A stretch of DNA of 64,000 nucleotides. Source: Xylaria sp. FL1777. Taxonomy: Eukaryota > Ascomycota > Sordariomycetes > Xylariales > Xylariaceae. The stretch is from assembly GCA_022578965.1 (NCBI GenBank), contig MU400538.1, positions 1 to 64,000 of the forward strand, in the 5' to 3' direction. Numbering within the stretch: position 1 is the first letter of the stretch; every line of letters begins with the position of its first letter. Positions 48,203 to 61,000 of the stretch are shown one piece after another. The notes under the pieces are model-generated. The model saw only the letters and a list, made by a program, of their open reading frames with translations, made no database searches and was not told where the DNA came from. Made by a program: the position numbers and the translations under genes.

Positions 48203-50944
48203 TTGTGTTTGACGCGCTGGGCGAGGTAAATCCCCCGGTTCGGGTGGCCGGACGGTTCTCGCAGCCGAGGGCGCGAATTCAGCAGCTGTAGATACTGCCT
48301 AATCTAGAGATGGATACCGAGGTATGTAGGCAGATAGGCAGATATCTTACGCATAAAAGAAGGGGAAATAATCGTACCGGCTCGGCATGCTGTGCTGTGG
48401 GTGAATATGCGGGTTGTTTGTTGGTGTAAAGTGCAGTGTTGGGTACGTGCTTGACAAGCTGAATCGAGAATGTGGCGCTGAAATTCCCTCAGCTTTGGGC
48501 GGAACTTTCCATATTCAAGTTTAGTGACTTTTGGAACTCTTTGGAATTAGTAGGGTCTTTTATTCCTCCTTGGATGAGGACAATACTTGGGTTGTCATTT
48601 CTCTTAGTTTAGAAATCATAATGGTTACACTTATTGGGTTGTTATATTAGCATATGTTGTTAATTTCGTACTTATTTCTAGGTCTACACCATAAGAACTT
48701 TCTTATGCCTAACATTTCTCTCTAATTCAACCGAATCTTAGTACTCAGGTTACTTTTTGTATACTATACAACGTGTTTCTTTTCTCGGTCAAACTGTAGT
48801 TTGGAGTCACTAGATGTATAGATATGTAGCCATGTATACGAAGTAGCTTCTCCGTGCAACGGATATTAGATATAAAAAACAAGTAGGGGCGTGAAGGTAG
48901 TCAACTGCATGAGGCCGAGTCCACCGGCCTATACGTGTAGGTAAAACCCATTTCTCTACTTACACTACTTACGGACCTTTGTTCAGTGCCCGATTTCTGC
49001 CCCGTTTCCTAACCTATACTAGTCATTTTGCACCCGCTCTTCCGCGAGTTCCGACACGACGGTAGCGAAATCGCGGCACTCCTAACAAACAGAGGAAAAC
49101 ACGACGATCTAACGACAATCCAGCTTAGCTTCTCTGTCCTACCAAGATACCAACCACCCAATCACCTGTACGTATGCTTAGATCGAGTGTAGAGCTAGTG
49201 TAGAGTTGTAATCGTCCCTGTATATATATTATGCGTGCACAAGTACTGCATATACTATCGAGGTAGGTATACAATTCTACTATATTCTAAGCCATTTACG
49301 GTACTAATGATTAGACCTACACCTAGATAGGTACTCGTACGTTAGGCCGACCATCCGGTCGTGTGGTGCATGTAATACAACGTACAGTAAGTCATACAAC
49401 GAAGCTATATACGTAGTAGTGAGTCCGGACGTTGCGGTGGCATGTGATACGAAATGGGATGTAAGACCCTCGACGTTTGTAATCTTGAATGGGTAGTCAA
49501 AATCGAATGATAAATCTTAGGCTAGAAGCTAGAGCGGAAGTTGGAGAGGGAGTGAGACGACATCGTGGACAAGTGACCCCTGAATGCCAGGCTGTATTGT
49601 ATACAAAAAAGGGGGGGTTGTCGAAAAGAGGCGAATGGGGTGAGGCGATACTGCAGCGGACTAGACTAGTTAGGCTATCTCTTGCCTCGGGGCTTAAGGT
49701 TTGGGATATGGAATAGATGCAGCTACAAACGGCGAGGATATGAAGTCATGTAACCTTCCCAGCATTTTGCTTACCTACGGGGAGAAATATACGAATTAGT
49801 GAGAGAAACTGAAACGCCGAGGCAAAGAAATTACGAACTAAGCCTCTCATCATAAACAAGCAACTCATCTAAAGCTCTAGCCGTTAATACGCACGAAGTT
49901 TTCTTTCTTTACGGTGATGATTCTATATATGACAATACACCAAGGGTATACCAGGAAACAACCATTATAGATATATTTATAAATATTCCTATAGTTATAT
50001 ATATCTTCTGTGTCCACTAAAATATTGTGCTAGGTAGTACTATCAGAGTGGCCAAGCATAGATAGATAATACATGTTACTCCCCGGGACTCCTAGGCATT
50101 TCCTAGTAGGCAGTGCCAGTTAAACAAAATACCTATACCAGAAACCATGTCCTTTGTTTCAAGAGAAAGAAGTCACATGACGAGACGGTGACAAAGCGGA
50201 AACATACGACCCGGGATCCTGAAGAGCCGCAAGGGAATAGTTTCCGAGCCGGGATCAGCATGTCAGGAGTATTCGGCTTTTGAACAGATCTACAGGATAC
50301 TTCCAGGGTTACTTACTCATCTATGTCGTTATCAATCTGGTATTCGCACTACACGCCTCGTACGCCCGGGAATAAACAAGAATACTTCATTCAAATGTCG
50401 CAAATATAGTATAGGATGAGACTTAGCCACTGTTCTATTGTATTAGTATACCTACTTAGGAAAAGAACCCAGCAGGCGGATTTCGAATTTTACACAGTAG
50501 ATCCGTGAATGATAATCTCGGCGTAATAAACCTGTAAGGCTTCGTAAACAAGTTTATATTTGTACTACCTGCGCTTAAGCGGACAGTAATAACTGGGCTT
50601 AGACGATATCTCTAAGCATTGTAAGCAGCGTGGTAATTAGACCATGGTTACAATTTGCCACTGGCAACCAACAGATCGATAGGCATCAAGCATCTTTTCA
50701 AATAACGTATTTTCGTAGCAGAAAAATCCCACGGTTGTACCATATCACCAGCTCTCCTCAAGAAATTGTCACTGGGATTTGCCTTTCTTTACCTAAAGTC
50801 TGAGTAGCTTGTTATCTTTGGCTACCTAGGTATGCATATTTAGGTACAGAGCAGTTACCTACATGCCGAGTTCGCAGACTCATTCACGAAATGTAGAAGG
50901 GGAGACGGAAAAGATGGGGAAAAGCAAATAGAAAAAGAAAAAGC

Positions 50945-50958
50945 AAAAAAAAAAAAAA
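50945..50958. repeat. A14 homopolymer in A-rich tract
   Basis: Within a roughly 80-bp A-rich stretch (50905-50990). Confidence 0.9.
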
Positions 50959-51300
50959 CACAAAACAAAAACAAAATAAAACAAGGGTTGTTTCATAGAT
51001 ATGTATATACAGACTCCCCCCCACCAATTCGGATGCGAGATTAAGCATTGCATGAACTGCAATACTACCCCGTCACCATTCTCTTTAAATTTTTTCCCTT
51101 ATTTTATTTTTTCATGCCGTTATCTACATGTACCCTCGCTCTCTTTATTTTTGGTCGACCACTGGTGTACAGTACCGGGCACAGGCATCCCATGTCGGAA
51201 ATTCTCCGATCCTGATACACTACAGTAGGTACGCTATGTATAATGCCCTGATAATTCATGCATGCATGTTTGTTTGTATGTATGTAGGTATTGTCTGTGT

Positions 51301-51324
51301 GGATGGATGGGTGGATGGATGGAT
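51301..51324. repeat. (GGAT)n microsatellite
   Basis: Degenerate GGAT/GGGT repeats, preceded by ATGC- and TTTG/TATG-type repeats from 51258. Confidence 0.85.
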
Positions 51325-51471
51325 CTGTACTAGGTATGGGATGTAAGTATGGAGATATCTGTATGTAATGTTATCCTGGAGGAGATCGTACATGAACGAA
51401 CCACGCCCAGAAGTCCAATACGACATATAGAAGTATATACACACCCAGTTATCTCTCACTCTCCCTTTTTA

Positions 51472-51487
51472 TGTGTGTGTGTGTGTG
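51472..51487. repeat. (TG)8 microsatellite
   Basis: Dinucleotide repeat followed by a degenerate TG-rich stretch. Confidence 0.9.
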
Positions 51488-51814
51488 AGTGAGAATGTGT
51501 CCGTGGTGTGTACATGCATGTGTGTGATGCTAGGTCAATGCTGGGTCCTGCATGTGTCTGTCTATGAGGTGTGTGAATTATGTACGAGAGCAAAAGCGAG
51601 AGAGCGTGTGCATGATCCCATGCAGGAAGAAGCAGGCGAAGCACAACAACAATACTAACGAAACAAGATTGAAATGTGACGGGACAGCAAACAGAACAGT
51701 ATGCTAAGGAGAGAGAGGGAAGCAGGCAGGCAGGGAGGGAGGGCAGCGTACCGGTCCCTTGGGAAATAATGGGCCGGACGTCCTACTCCCGAATCCAAGG
51801 GGGCGAGACGGAAA

Positions 51815-51850
51815 AGGATGGATGGGATAGGATGGGATGGGAGGAAAGGG
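51815..51850. repeat. GGAT/GGGAT repeat
   Basis: Imperfect short repeats, purine-rich on the plus strand. Confidence 0.75.
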
Positions 51851-53745
51851 TGGGCGTCGGTCAGCATGGACAGGGCGTGTTCGAATGCTTAACAACGATA
51901 CTATACCAACCCCCGAGGAGATGACAAACCATACTTAAGCGGGAAACGAGGAAACGGACAGCATGACATGGGCCGGGCTCGGGCTAAGGTAGGACTGGTG
52001 GCCAGGACAAGGGACGAAGCTGGGGTTGGAGATGAGGGGAAGGAATAAGAGGTTAGAATCGGATGTAGGTATTATCACTTACTGCCTAATACTACTTTGA
52101 ATACCTACTTAGCCTAGCTACGTCTTACCTCCTTATATAGGTAGTAGGAAATATACCCATTGAATTTTGAAAGTTGTCCATGCAACCTCTTGGATATATC
52201 GTTATAATTACATTCGTTTTCTGTTTAGAGGTGCCTGTATGTCTATATATACATTAAATACCGATGTGAAATCAAGTATAGCAACCTGTATAGTAGCGGC
52301 ACCGTTGTCCGGCAGGCCAGGAGCTGGATATATATATATATATAACCTCAACGAAATCATGACATGAGGGAATATATCATGGTCACTTAAATTCTCAAGT
52401 AAACTCCCGTGGTTTACTTGCGCAGGTGTTTCCTGCAAACCATCTCGGCGCATCCCGTAGATTTCTTAGCTGTAAGAAATGCATTAGTCAACAAGTGAGA
52501 CCAGAACGATCGTGATAGATTTTCCACGTCACAGCTAGGCACTTGAACCATGAAATCGGAACATTATATTAGATTGCTGCACTTATGCATTGTTTGTCGC
52601 GCAACTCCTCTGTAAAACTACCACAATACCAACTAATCCGAAATGACAGCCCCGAGGAAAGGCGAGAAGGTAAGAAAGCAAGTCTGCCGCCCCATGTTGG
52701 ATCTCTGGTATCCGAAATGCAAATTGTCCTTATCCAGAATCAAAAAAGCTGCCCCGGGATGTCCTGTTGAGACCCCATAAAAAGACCATCGAGGCTGCCG
52801 ACCTGCTCAGTCAATGAGCTTAAGTCTGCAGATAACCTCCCATTGTATCATAGATGATGCATTCCAAACCAGAACAAGGGACGTACAGCCAAAAAAAAAT
52901 AAATAGTAAGAAATAGAGAGTAGAGAGTAAGAGTGAGAATGAATAACCAACAGAAACCGATGTGTAGCAAACTCCTTCCATGCTGCCGTATTTGCGTGTA
53001 TCGAAAACTCCCCTCCCCGCACAGCTTGAAAAACACAAGGGGTATAATAGCCAAGCTCGGATGGAAGAGCCAAAACGAACAACAAGCCTGCCTCATAAAA
53101 ATATGATATTCCCGCCGATGATATGCGAAATATTAAGGGGCCACTTCGTAAGGAAATCAGCTCCTAAAAACGTCTTGATTGTTTTCCCAAGGGTAGCAGA
53201 GCACCTGATAGGGCGCGGTATAGCGTCAAGTTCAACGGGCTACCTACCCTCAAATGCGCTTCCAGCTCATGTTCGAGGGTGTACCAATTTATAGGCAAGC
53301 CCGTCCTACCGTCTGCACATGGCTCAAGCCCAGGCATTCGTGACCGAACAACCATAGCCGCTAATCACCAAAATCAGGTGCATGGGAATGATTGCGTTCG
53401 TAGTGGTCTTGATAGAACAGAAATTCGTATGGTATCATGTGCATATGATGAATGCTACCCAACTCCTGGAATGGTAGTCACACTTGGTCGTTGTTTGCCG
53501 GAAACAAGGCTCGAAAACACGAAATGGAGAAACCAACCCGCCGCCGAATAAATGAGCGTGGTGCTGCCAATAATTTTGGACAGCAAATGGCAAGTCCCTC
53601 TTCGACGCCTCTATGGCCAGCCGAGGATGAACAATGCTGCAGCAATAATTCAAGCTTAAAGGAATTTGTGATAGCTTATGGAGGATGCCGTGTCGATAAA
53701 TATGGTTGGACCAACTCAAGATCACCGCAAAACCAGGCCAGTCCT

Positions 53746-56559
53746 TTATTGGGGCGGACTTGCCCACCAATTGCTACCAGCCGGAGTTGGGGAATTTGTC
53801 CATGTCGATGTGACAGCAGGCGCGGAGCTCGGGTTTTGGGGCATAAACTGTCTAGGAGTCTGCTCCGGAGGATACATGCCTTGTCCCTGAGCCGGATAAC
53901 CGTGGGCAAGGCCTTGCATGCCTGGGTATTGGATAGTGTTGGGCTGCATTTGAGGCGTTCCGCTCGGGTGGCGTAATTGTTGAGGAGCCGGTGATTGCTG
54001 GGGATGTGGTGAGGGTTGAGCCTGTGTTGTATAACCACCGTAAGGCGGAGGCGCTTGTGGTGTCTGAGGCCCCCACATCGTGTTTTGGGAGCCATAGTTG
54101 TACGCCGGCGTACCTTGTGACATGCTGCCCGGGCCAGACTGAAGGCTCGGCGGTCTCGCCTGCTTTTGATTCGATGGCTGGGGCATGGCTCGCATCGGAG
54201 GTTGGCCCATAGGCTGCTGAGAGTGGATAGGTTGTGAATACGGCGGCGCGGTCATCATTAACTGAGGGCTTTGGTTGGGCAGAATGGCAGACGATGCCAG
54301 GCCGGCGGGAGTCGTCTGTGGCGACTGACCAGGTCTCGTGGTAGGCAAGCTAGGCTCTGTGACTACGGGTTGAGAGGTTGCCGGCTGTTCGTGAGGTCTC
54401 CTCCACAGCGTGTGCAAGTAGTCACTCCTTATTTCTCGGCCCTGGTTCAGATTACGGTTGTACTCGGCGGCGTGATGGGCCTGCTGATGTATTTCATTCA
54501 TTGGGGTTGGTTGTGTCCTATCCTGGTAAGCCGGGCCGGCGATCTCTTGACGAGGGCCACCTTTAATGAAGTTGCTGTAGTCTCGCGTCCTCGTATCATT
54601 CAGATCTGGTCCAACTGTTATCATAGGCATTCTTGTCGAAGGTCCTGGCGGTCCCATCATACCTGGTTGCACAAGAGGCTGCGGAGCACCACCAAACTGG
54701 TGGTGATTCGCGTATACAATCTCACCCTGGGGTCCGCCCTGAAGCGACGCGATGCCGCTGACAGCATTGGCCTCAGCTGCCGCTTCTCTGGCTTTGGCTG
54801 CGCCTGGTCTCTTCTCCCCAGCCATGTCGGCTTCAGTGAATCCTTGTTTTCGCGCTTTACCCTCCCAGTAGTCGTCGCGCACCCTCCTACCATTAACAAT
54901 GACCCTACTACCGAATTGACGAAACATGGATCGCGCGGTAACGATGGCGATTTGTCTAGATCGATATGAAAAGGGTAGTATTTCTTGTTGAACGAGGTCA
55001 TCCTTCTCCACCTGGTTGGCGATGATCTTGAAGAGCGACCTATTCTTGTTGAACAGTAAATACGAGTCGCGATACCCTAGAACTCTTGCGCACTCGGTAG
55101 CAAGCATGAAAAGCTTGTCCCCCCTGTGAGGTACCAGGAAAGTTCGGCATCGATATTCGCGCCCACCTAGCAGCTGGCCGTTTGCCAAGACTTTCTTCTC
55201 TCCCGCCTCGTCCGTCTCGCGCGGCACGTACTCATCGCCACCAGGGCCAAGCTGATCGGTGGTGTGATCACGGACGGTCGGAAGAGCCTTTAGGGTCGAC
55301 TTCGGCGTAGCCTTTGGTGGAGGGGAGGCTTGGACTGGAGTGTACGCCCCAGGTGGTGGCTGTCCCGGTATTGGCTCCGTCTGCGCCTGGGGAGTGCGCG
55401 GTGGTATGGATTGCGGCATTGTTGGAGGTATGGAGATTGTATTGTGGTTTGTTGAGTCAGGATAGTTATCAGATGACCGTGATTTCATGGGGCGGCCGCG
55501 TTTTCTTGGCTGTCTTGAATCACCTGCAATGCGACGGAGAAATTAGTAAAGGGACCATGCCAATCAATTAATGACGGCGCCGAGTCCAACCCTCTAGCGA
55601 TGCGACCGATGTTGTTGCGAGGATCACCACGTTGCCGACGAAGAAGGCAACGGTGGGTAATAAACACAACAGAGAACGTCGGGTCGAAGTTGGGAGTAGC
55701 GGTGCCACAAGCAGCATGGGGCGCGAGCAAGGCGCACAAAACTAAACAGAGGGTGAGACTTACCATCATCCCCGGGGGTTTCAGAAGCCGCGGCGTCTTG
55801 AAAGGTGTCTGGGGAGCGACTCCGCTTCAAGCCTCGGGAAGTTGCTGGATTGAGCAGTTCTGTGCAATCAGGAAGCAGGTCAGCGACTGACATGTACCCG
55901 GCGACATGTCGTGGCACAGGGCAAGACACAGTAATCGAGAAACACAAAAAGCGGATGATTCTTGTAACTATCATGGTGACTAATGAGTGAAACAAGACGC
56001 AAGCAGGTTAACCAACATCGAGGACTGCGACTGCGACTGCGACTGCGACTGCGATCGCGCGCCGCGAACGCGCCTGTTGGTAATCCATCTCTTGAGCCAA
56101 CGCTAGCAGGGAAGAGAGAAGTCGATCGATTTGCGATGGCACTCGCGATCATCTGCAGCAGTGGCGGCCATGAATGAATAGACTAATGATTGCGATGCTC
56201 GAGTGAGGGTCTCGACACGCTCAGCGCCCACAGGAATGGCGCACGATGAAAACTGCAGAGTTTGCGCGCGAAGCTGGCCAGATACAGGCGACGACGATGA
56301 CAAGGGTTTGAGCGGGCCGAAAGGATGGACGGAATGGACATGAAAAAGGTAACAAAATAAAGGAACGAGGGATCAAACAACACAACAGCAAAAACAATAC
56401 AAACCAAATACGGGACGAGAGGAACGACGGTGAGGGCGGGCGAGGAGACTTGACGATTAAATGAACTCAGGCCGACTTACCTGGATTGAGGGCGGCAGGG
56501 TTGATAGTTGCGGGATTGATGGTCGCACCCTCAGTGCCGTTGGGCTGGGTGGAATACAT
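53746..56559 (-). CDS. rsc7: Chromatin-remodelling complex subunit Rsc7/Swp82 family
   Basis: Subunit of an RSC- or SWI/SNF-type nucleosome remodeller; nuclear. Three exons: 56559-56481, 55859-55764 and 55523-53746, 650 aa. Intron 1 is long for a fungus (621 bp, GTAAGT..CACAG); intron 2 is 240 bp. The start MYSTQPNGTEGATINP leads into an NPATINPAALNP repeat. Splicing gives SRGLKRSRSPD and then an AT-hook-like basic patch (QPRKRGRPMK, residues 63-72). The Rsc7/Swp82 domain (PF08624 type) covers about residues 177-300: GGREYRCRTFLVPHRGDKLF, then LGYRDSYLLFNKNRSLFKI, and FGSRVIVNGRRVRDDYWEGKA. The C-terminal half is Gln/Pro-rich and low in complexity, as is usual in this family. Yeast has two paralogs (RSC7/NPL6 and SWP82), while filamentous fungi generally have one, so the symbol stands for the family. 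Confidence 0.95.
56023..56052. repeat. (GACTGC)5 hexanucleotide repeat in rsc7 intron 1
   Basis: Five perfect copies on the plus strand inside the 621-bp first intron of rsc7. The intron interpretation depends on the exon 1 / exon 2 join. Confidence 0.9.
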
Positions 56560-56787
56560 TCGGACGGGCGACGATGCGATGTAGCACGTCAAACGTCGTC
56601 GTCGGCGTCGCGGCGGCAGGAAGAGACGTGGAGAAAGGCGGTGCCTGCAGAGCGACGTGTCTTGATATAGTTGGATGAAGAGATAAACCGCAGGACGAGG
56701 TTGTCGAGAATGACGCGCGCGAGCGAAACCAAACGGAGCCAAGGTAGCAGATCTTGGGAAGGATGGCAAGCAAGCAAGGTGGATTTT

Positions 56788-56826
56788 GGGTTGGGACGGG
56801 GGGGACGGGGATGGGGAGGGGGGGGG
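56788..56826 (+). repeat. Strong G-quadruplex candidate upstream of rsc7
   Basis: Six G runs of 3, 3, 7, 4, 4 and 9 bases separated by loops of one or two bases. It lies 229-267 bp upstream of the rsc7 ATG, with the G-rich strand opposite the coding strand, so the sense strand is C-rich. Confidence 0.85.
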
Positions 56827-58883
56827 TGTGGGTGTGAGTGTGCGATTGTGCGATTCTGTGGATGGCTTGTTGTGGATGTGGATGGGCAGTTAGTTGGTGG
56901 ACAGGATGGCTGTGGATATGGTGGATATGGTGGATGTGGTGGATAAGTGGGCACGAGTGGACAGGTGTGGATATGTGTGTAATGCGCCTTCGACTAACCA
57001 CGTCTGTCTAAGCTCCAGCTGCGGTCGAGCGAGCAGGAGGGGGGAATGAGGAGGGAGCCGGGGGCCAGGGCCAGGGGGGAGGGGTGTGTATTATAGCCTG
57101 TCCTGCGCGGTATGCCTGTATGCGGAGGTATACTTAGAGTTGTGTAAGTAAGATATAAGCGTGGGCGTAGTGCAAGTATACTACCTAGGTAGCTAGTGCA
57201 AGTTACTACTAGTGTGTGATGTGATGATGGGATGGTTGGGCGTGAGGGTGCGGGGAGTGCCAGTAGTATAAGAGTGGTAGCGCAGCTAGTGGAGTGGAGC
57301 GGAGTGTAATACTTCAGTAGCTGCGCAGTACACCACCGGTACCTCTGCAGATGGGAGAGAATGGTTTATGGTTAATGGTTGTACTTAGTACCCGTTGTTG
57401 AGCCGAGCTAGCTGGGGGGGCACTTGGAGGACTTGGAGCTACATCCAGTTGGTAGATAGGCCAAGGTAGGACTTGGTTGGAGCTGGGATTGGCAAACTGC
57501 GACTGGGATCAGGATCGAGGAAATCGAGAGGACGAAAGAATAAATGAAGATATACCAGCAGCGTAAGTAGGTAATCAATCAATCATGCAATCATCAGTCG
57601 CAGTGTCAAGTACCTCTGTCGCATAGAGGTATGTAGGTAGCACGCAGTGTACGAGGCAGGGGGGTAGTGCAGAGTAATAAGTACCTAACATGGATGTTAC
57701 GGTCCCATGTATTGTACTTCGCGCAGTGTACCTAGTGTGCATATAACAGAGGCACAGGCAGTGCAATCTGAGGTAATGACTACCTGGGGACTTGTAGTCT
57801 GCTGCAGGTATCAGCGGGGAGGCACTCTCGGTGGTGCAAGAGCGATACCCTCATGTGCAGGTATATAGTACGTACGATAAAGTATAGAGAGGTATGTACG
57901 GATGTACCACATGTAATATAGATAGACCTCCGCGTACGTTCAGGTACAGCCACAGCGCCGTATGTATCGTATATAGTAGGTAAGGAGTCAGGTAGGTATG
58001 GTAGGAGGTACGTAAGTTATGTATGAGTAGTCGCCTTCTCCTTGTTGTTTGCTGCTGCTGTCCAAGCCAAAGCCAAGCAAGCCAAGGTATGAGTGAAGAG
58101 AATCCAAGGATTCTCTCTTGGAGCCACTGGTAGGTAGAGGAGAGGGAGAGGGAGAGAGTGTAGGAAGACAGGTACCTCTTACACCCGACCAACCTGTGTG
58201 TACTAGGTAGATGATAAGTAGACTGTCGAAATGCTAGTGCAGTACTATCCAGTACCTAGTGTAAGTAGTGCTAGGTGGTATAGAGACAGACCCTACCGTC
58301 TGCAGATTACTCGTCGTATCTAATTGGCAGATTGACGCAGTGCCGAATCAGGTTCTGGTTCGTATCGCTGCTCGTCTAGCCTACCAACAAGCAGAGTTGG
58401 TTTGCTTTGTCGGCTGTATCTGTCTGCTGTCTCTGTCTGACTGTCTGCCTGGCCGGCCGCCTTTGTCTCGCACTCTGGTCGCGGATAGACTAGACAGATT
58501 GGCTGCCTCTCGTCCCGGCTCGTCTATGTGCAGTTTATTATCATGTGAAGGCCGCGGGGAACAAAGAGCGAACAGAATGCTATGCTGCACCAGAGTGGGG
58601 GTTCGCGCGTGAGGGCTTCCCGGTGCGGCACTGTACATGTACACTCGATGCGGGTTAAACCTACGAATGGCGACGTTGTGGGTATTGGGCAGGGGTGGGC
58701 ATGTACTTGTACGCATGCCTACCTCCAAGTCGTCTCTGGCGGGATGTTGTGCGTCTGTGGATTTGATATTGTGGCTAGGCAGAGAGGTAGAGCTGTGAAG
58801 CAGGTAGAGAGAGATTACCTAGGGTAGGGTATGGCCGAGGGGGAATGGTCCCAGCTTGGCGCGATTATACGCAGTAGTAGGGT

Positions 58884-58935
58884 GGATGACGATGATGATT
58901 GATGATGATGATGGGAGATAATAATGATGATGACA
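58884..58935. repeat. (GAT)n microsatellite region
   Basis: Imperfect GAT/ATGATG repeats interrupted by GGGAGATAATA. Confidence 0.85.
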
Positions 58936-60970
58936 GCGATGATGGCGCTGGGGTTTGATAAGAGCGAAATCCAGCAAGGACCCATGCGCTTTGAATAAAG
59001 TGGGCGAAGAGAGAACCGGCGAATCGAATATCGGACCGCCGGACAGTCTCGAAATGGCTTTCGCAGGCAAGTATCAGCGCGGAAAGCCGGTGCTAAGTCT
59101 TTGCGGTGCCTTGGGAGCTTGGTTTAAGACGATACCTACGTACGAAGTAAGTACAATGATTTCTTCTATGTTGGTAACGCCGTCCGTTTCCTCGGCAGTT
59201 CTACCTGGTTGTCGATATAAGTAGGTAAGCCCTGTTCTTTTTCTTGTTCTTGTTCTTGAGTGCGTGGGTGTCTCTTCGGTTGCATTAGCCCCTCGTCTTA
59301 TAAGCCCGGGGTGTTTTCGAACCATGCGGAGTATCAACCCGGTGAGTGCAGTCCATGCGAGAGAGGCAAGCAAGTGAGAGAAAGAGGGATATCGAGAAAG
59401 AGAAGAAAAATACCTATCGGTGCAAGGGCCTGAATCTTAATAATAGAAACAGTTAGCTACTCTCATACGAGTTGTTAGCCGAGATCAGAGGCACCAGCAG
59501 CGGAGCTGGGCGGGGGGTTCAAGAGGACGACCCTCAAGCTATCCAATGAGGGGGGGCGTGTATGTGTAGTTAGTCAATGCTAGGTATTGGTATTAGAGAG
59601 TCCAGGCTCATAGTTAACGACTGTAAGCTGAGGTCTTGTTTCTCTTACACGACGCAAAAGTCCCCTGACAATCCAGCCCTTCGCGCGAACCGTCCTTCGC
59701 GGTGGGAATGCCGGTAGTCGACGGCAACCCGAATAGTTTGTCTATTGTTCCTATATCGAGTTGTTGCTAGTCTCTCGACTATCCATTGCCTAGCGTAACA
59801 CTACTATAGACAGGGCCACTGCGGGTTGGGATCTGGGGAGGGTGTGTCTGTCCATCTGTGTGTGAGAGCGTGTGTGTGGCAGGGAGACGGGCGGCTGCAG
59901 TAGTCGTACAGCAACAGCCTTCTCTGCTACACGGCCATGATAAGCTATATTCCCGGTCCCAGAGAGCACGTTTCGACTCGAAACACCAATAATAGACAAT
60001 CGGTGCTGTTTGATGGAGCGAGACCTACCTTGTCAGAAGGCAGCCAAAAGCGGGAGACGGGCAGAGCAAGGGAGACAGGCATGGATGGCTGATGGATGAG
60101 TGGGTGGGTGGATCGACAGCCATCAACTGACGATGGTGGTGGTTGGTCGGTTCATAGCTCTTCTGCTTCGTCTTTTGGGGTAGGTTGCAGCTGTTATACT
60201 ACAATCTTGGATCTTAGTCACGATTAATATTCGCGACATTTGTTGAGACCATGGCCGTGATAAGACGTGTGTGTCATCTCTTTCATTGTATACTACATTT
60301 CAGACAAGCAAGACCCGGGACACCTAGTCCCAACATTGTTTCCCAAACGCCCATACTACGCACAAAAGACCTATACTGCACTTACCTACTATACTTGCAA
60401 TACTACGACGTATACATACAAGATACTAGCAGGGGGGTAAGATACTCAATGAATTGGGTGTGGATATATCGTATTAGAGTACCTAGTGTAAGTTACGCGT
60501 ACGAACTATTACACTAGATTAACCTAGATGCCTCAGTAGGAATAAGTGCAGGATGTACAGTAGGTACAGTAGGTCGATGCGGATACCGGTCCCTCAACCG
60601 TAAACTAAATCTCCCTCTGGGAAGATCGCCAATGCAATTAATTATATAACAGGAACAACCCGGGCAAAAAAAATACTCGCTTAAACTCAGCTGGCAATGG
60701 ATATAAGCAACTAGTAGATACAGTGGCGGATTTGAACAAAAGTTCCATAACGCGCCTCTACTACTACCGCACGCTTTTTCGCAGCGGCAGTGATAGCATC
60801 GCTCATGCTTATGTCACGGTAACTGGGTTCAACAAACACTGTGGCACCAACCGGCGAGGAAGAGGCTAGAGCCAGGACAACCTAGAACGGAAGAACAGGG
60901 GTTACTGTGTAAGTCAGCGGTCCTCAAGCCCACTTACTTAGACAACCAAAGGCGTCAGAGAGTGAGATAA

Positions 60971-61000
60971 GACGACGACGGCGGCAGCGGCAGCAGCAGC
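60971..61000. repeat. GAC/GGC/AGC trinucleotide repeat
   Basis: Grades from GAC to GGC to AGC units. The opposite strand is the Ala/Val-type run of a short frame (60938-61144) that I do not consider a gene. Confidence 0.8.

Larger units (their letters stand above)
46680..53745. other. Convergent gene-poor region of 7 kb
   Basis: Between the 3' ends of nug1 and rsc7. I find no domain-bearing frame. It contains a T-rich segment at about 48,480-48,830, a G-rich tract at 48171-48202, several microsatellites and long A runs. The first 10 bases at 50202 resemble the start of a fungal 5S rRNA, but nothing downstream does. Confidence 0.55.

Noticed and set aside
50202..50211. ACATACGACC, identical to the first bases of fungal 5S rRNA
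   Set aside because: The downstream sequence has none of the 5S internal control region or conserved arms.
53452..54969. Plus-strand frames (174 and 232 codons) in and beside rsc7
   Set aside because: They overlap the rsc7 Gln/Pro-rich coding region on the opposite strand and carry no domain.
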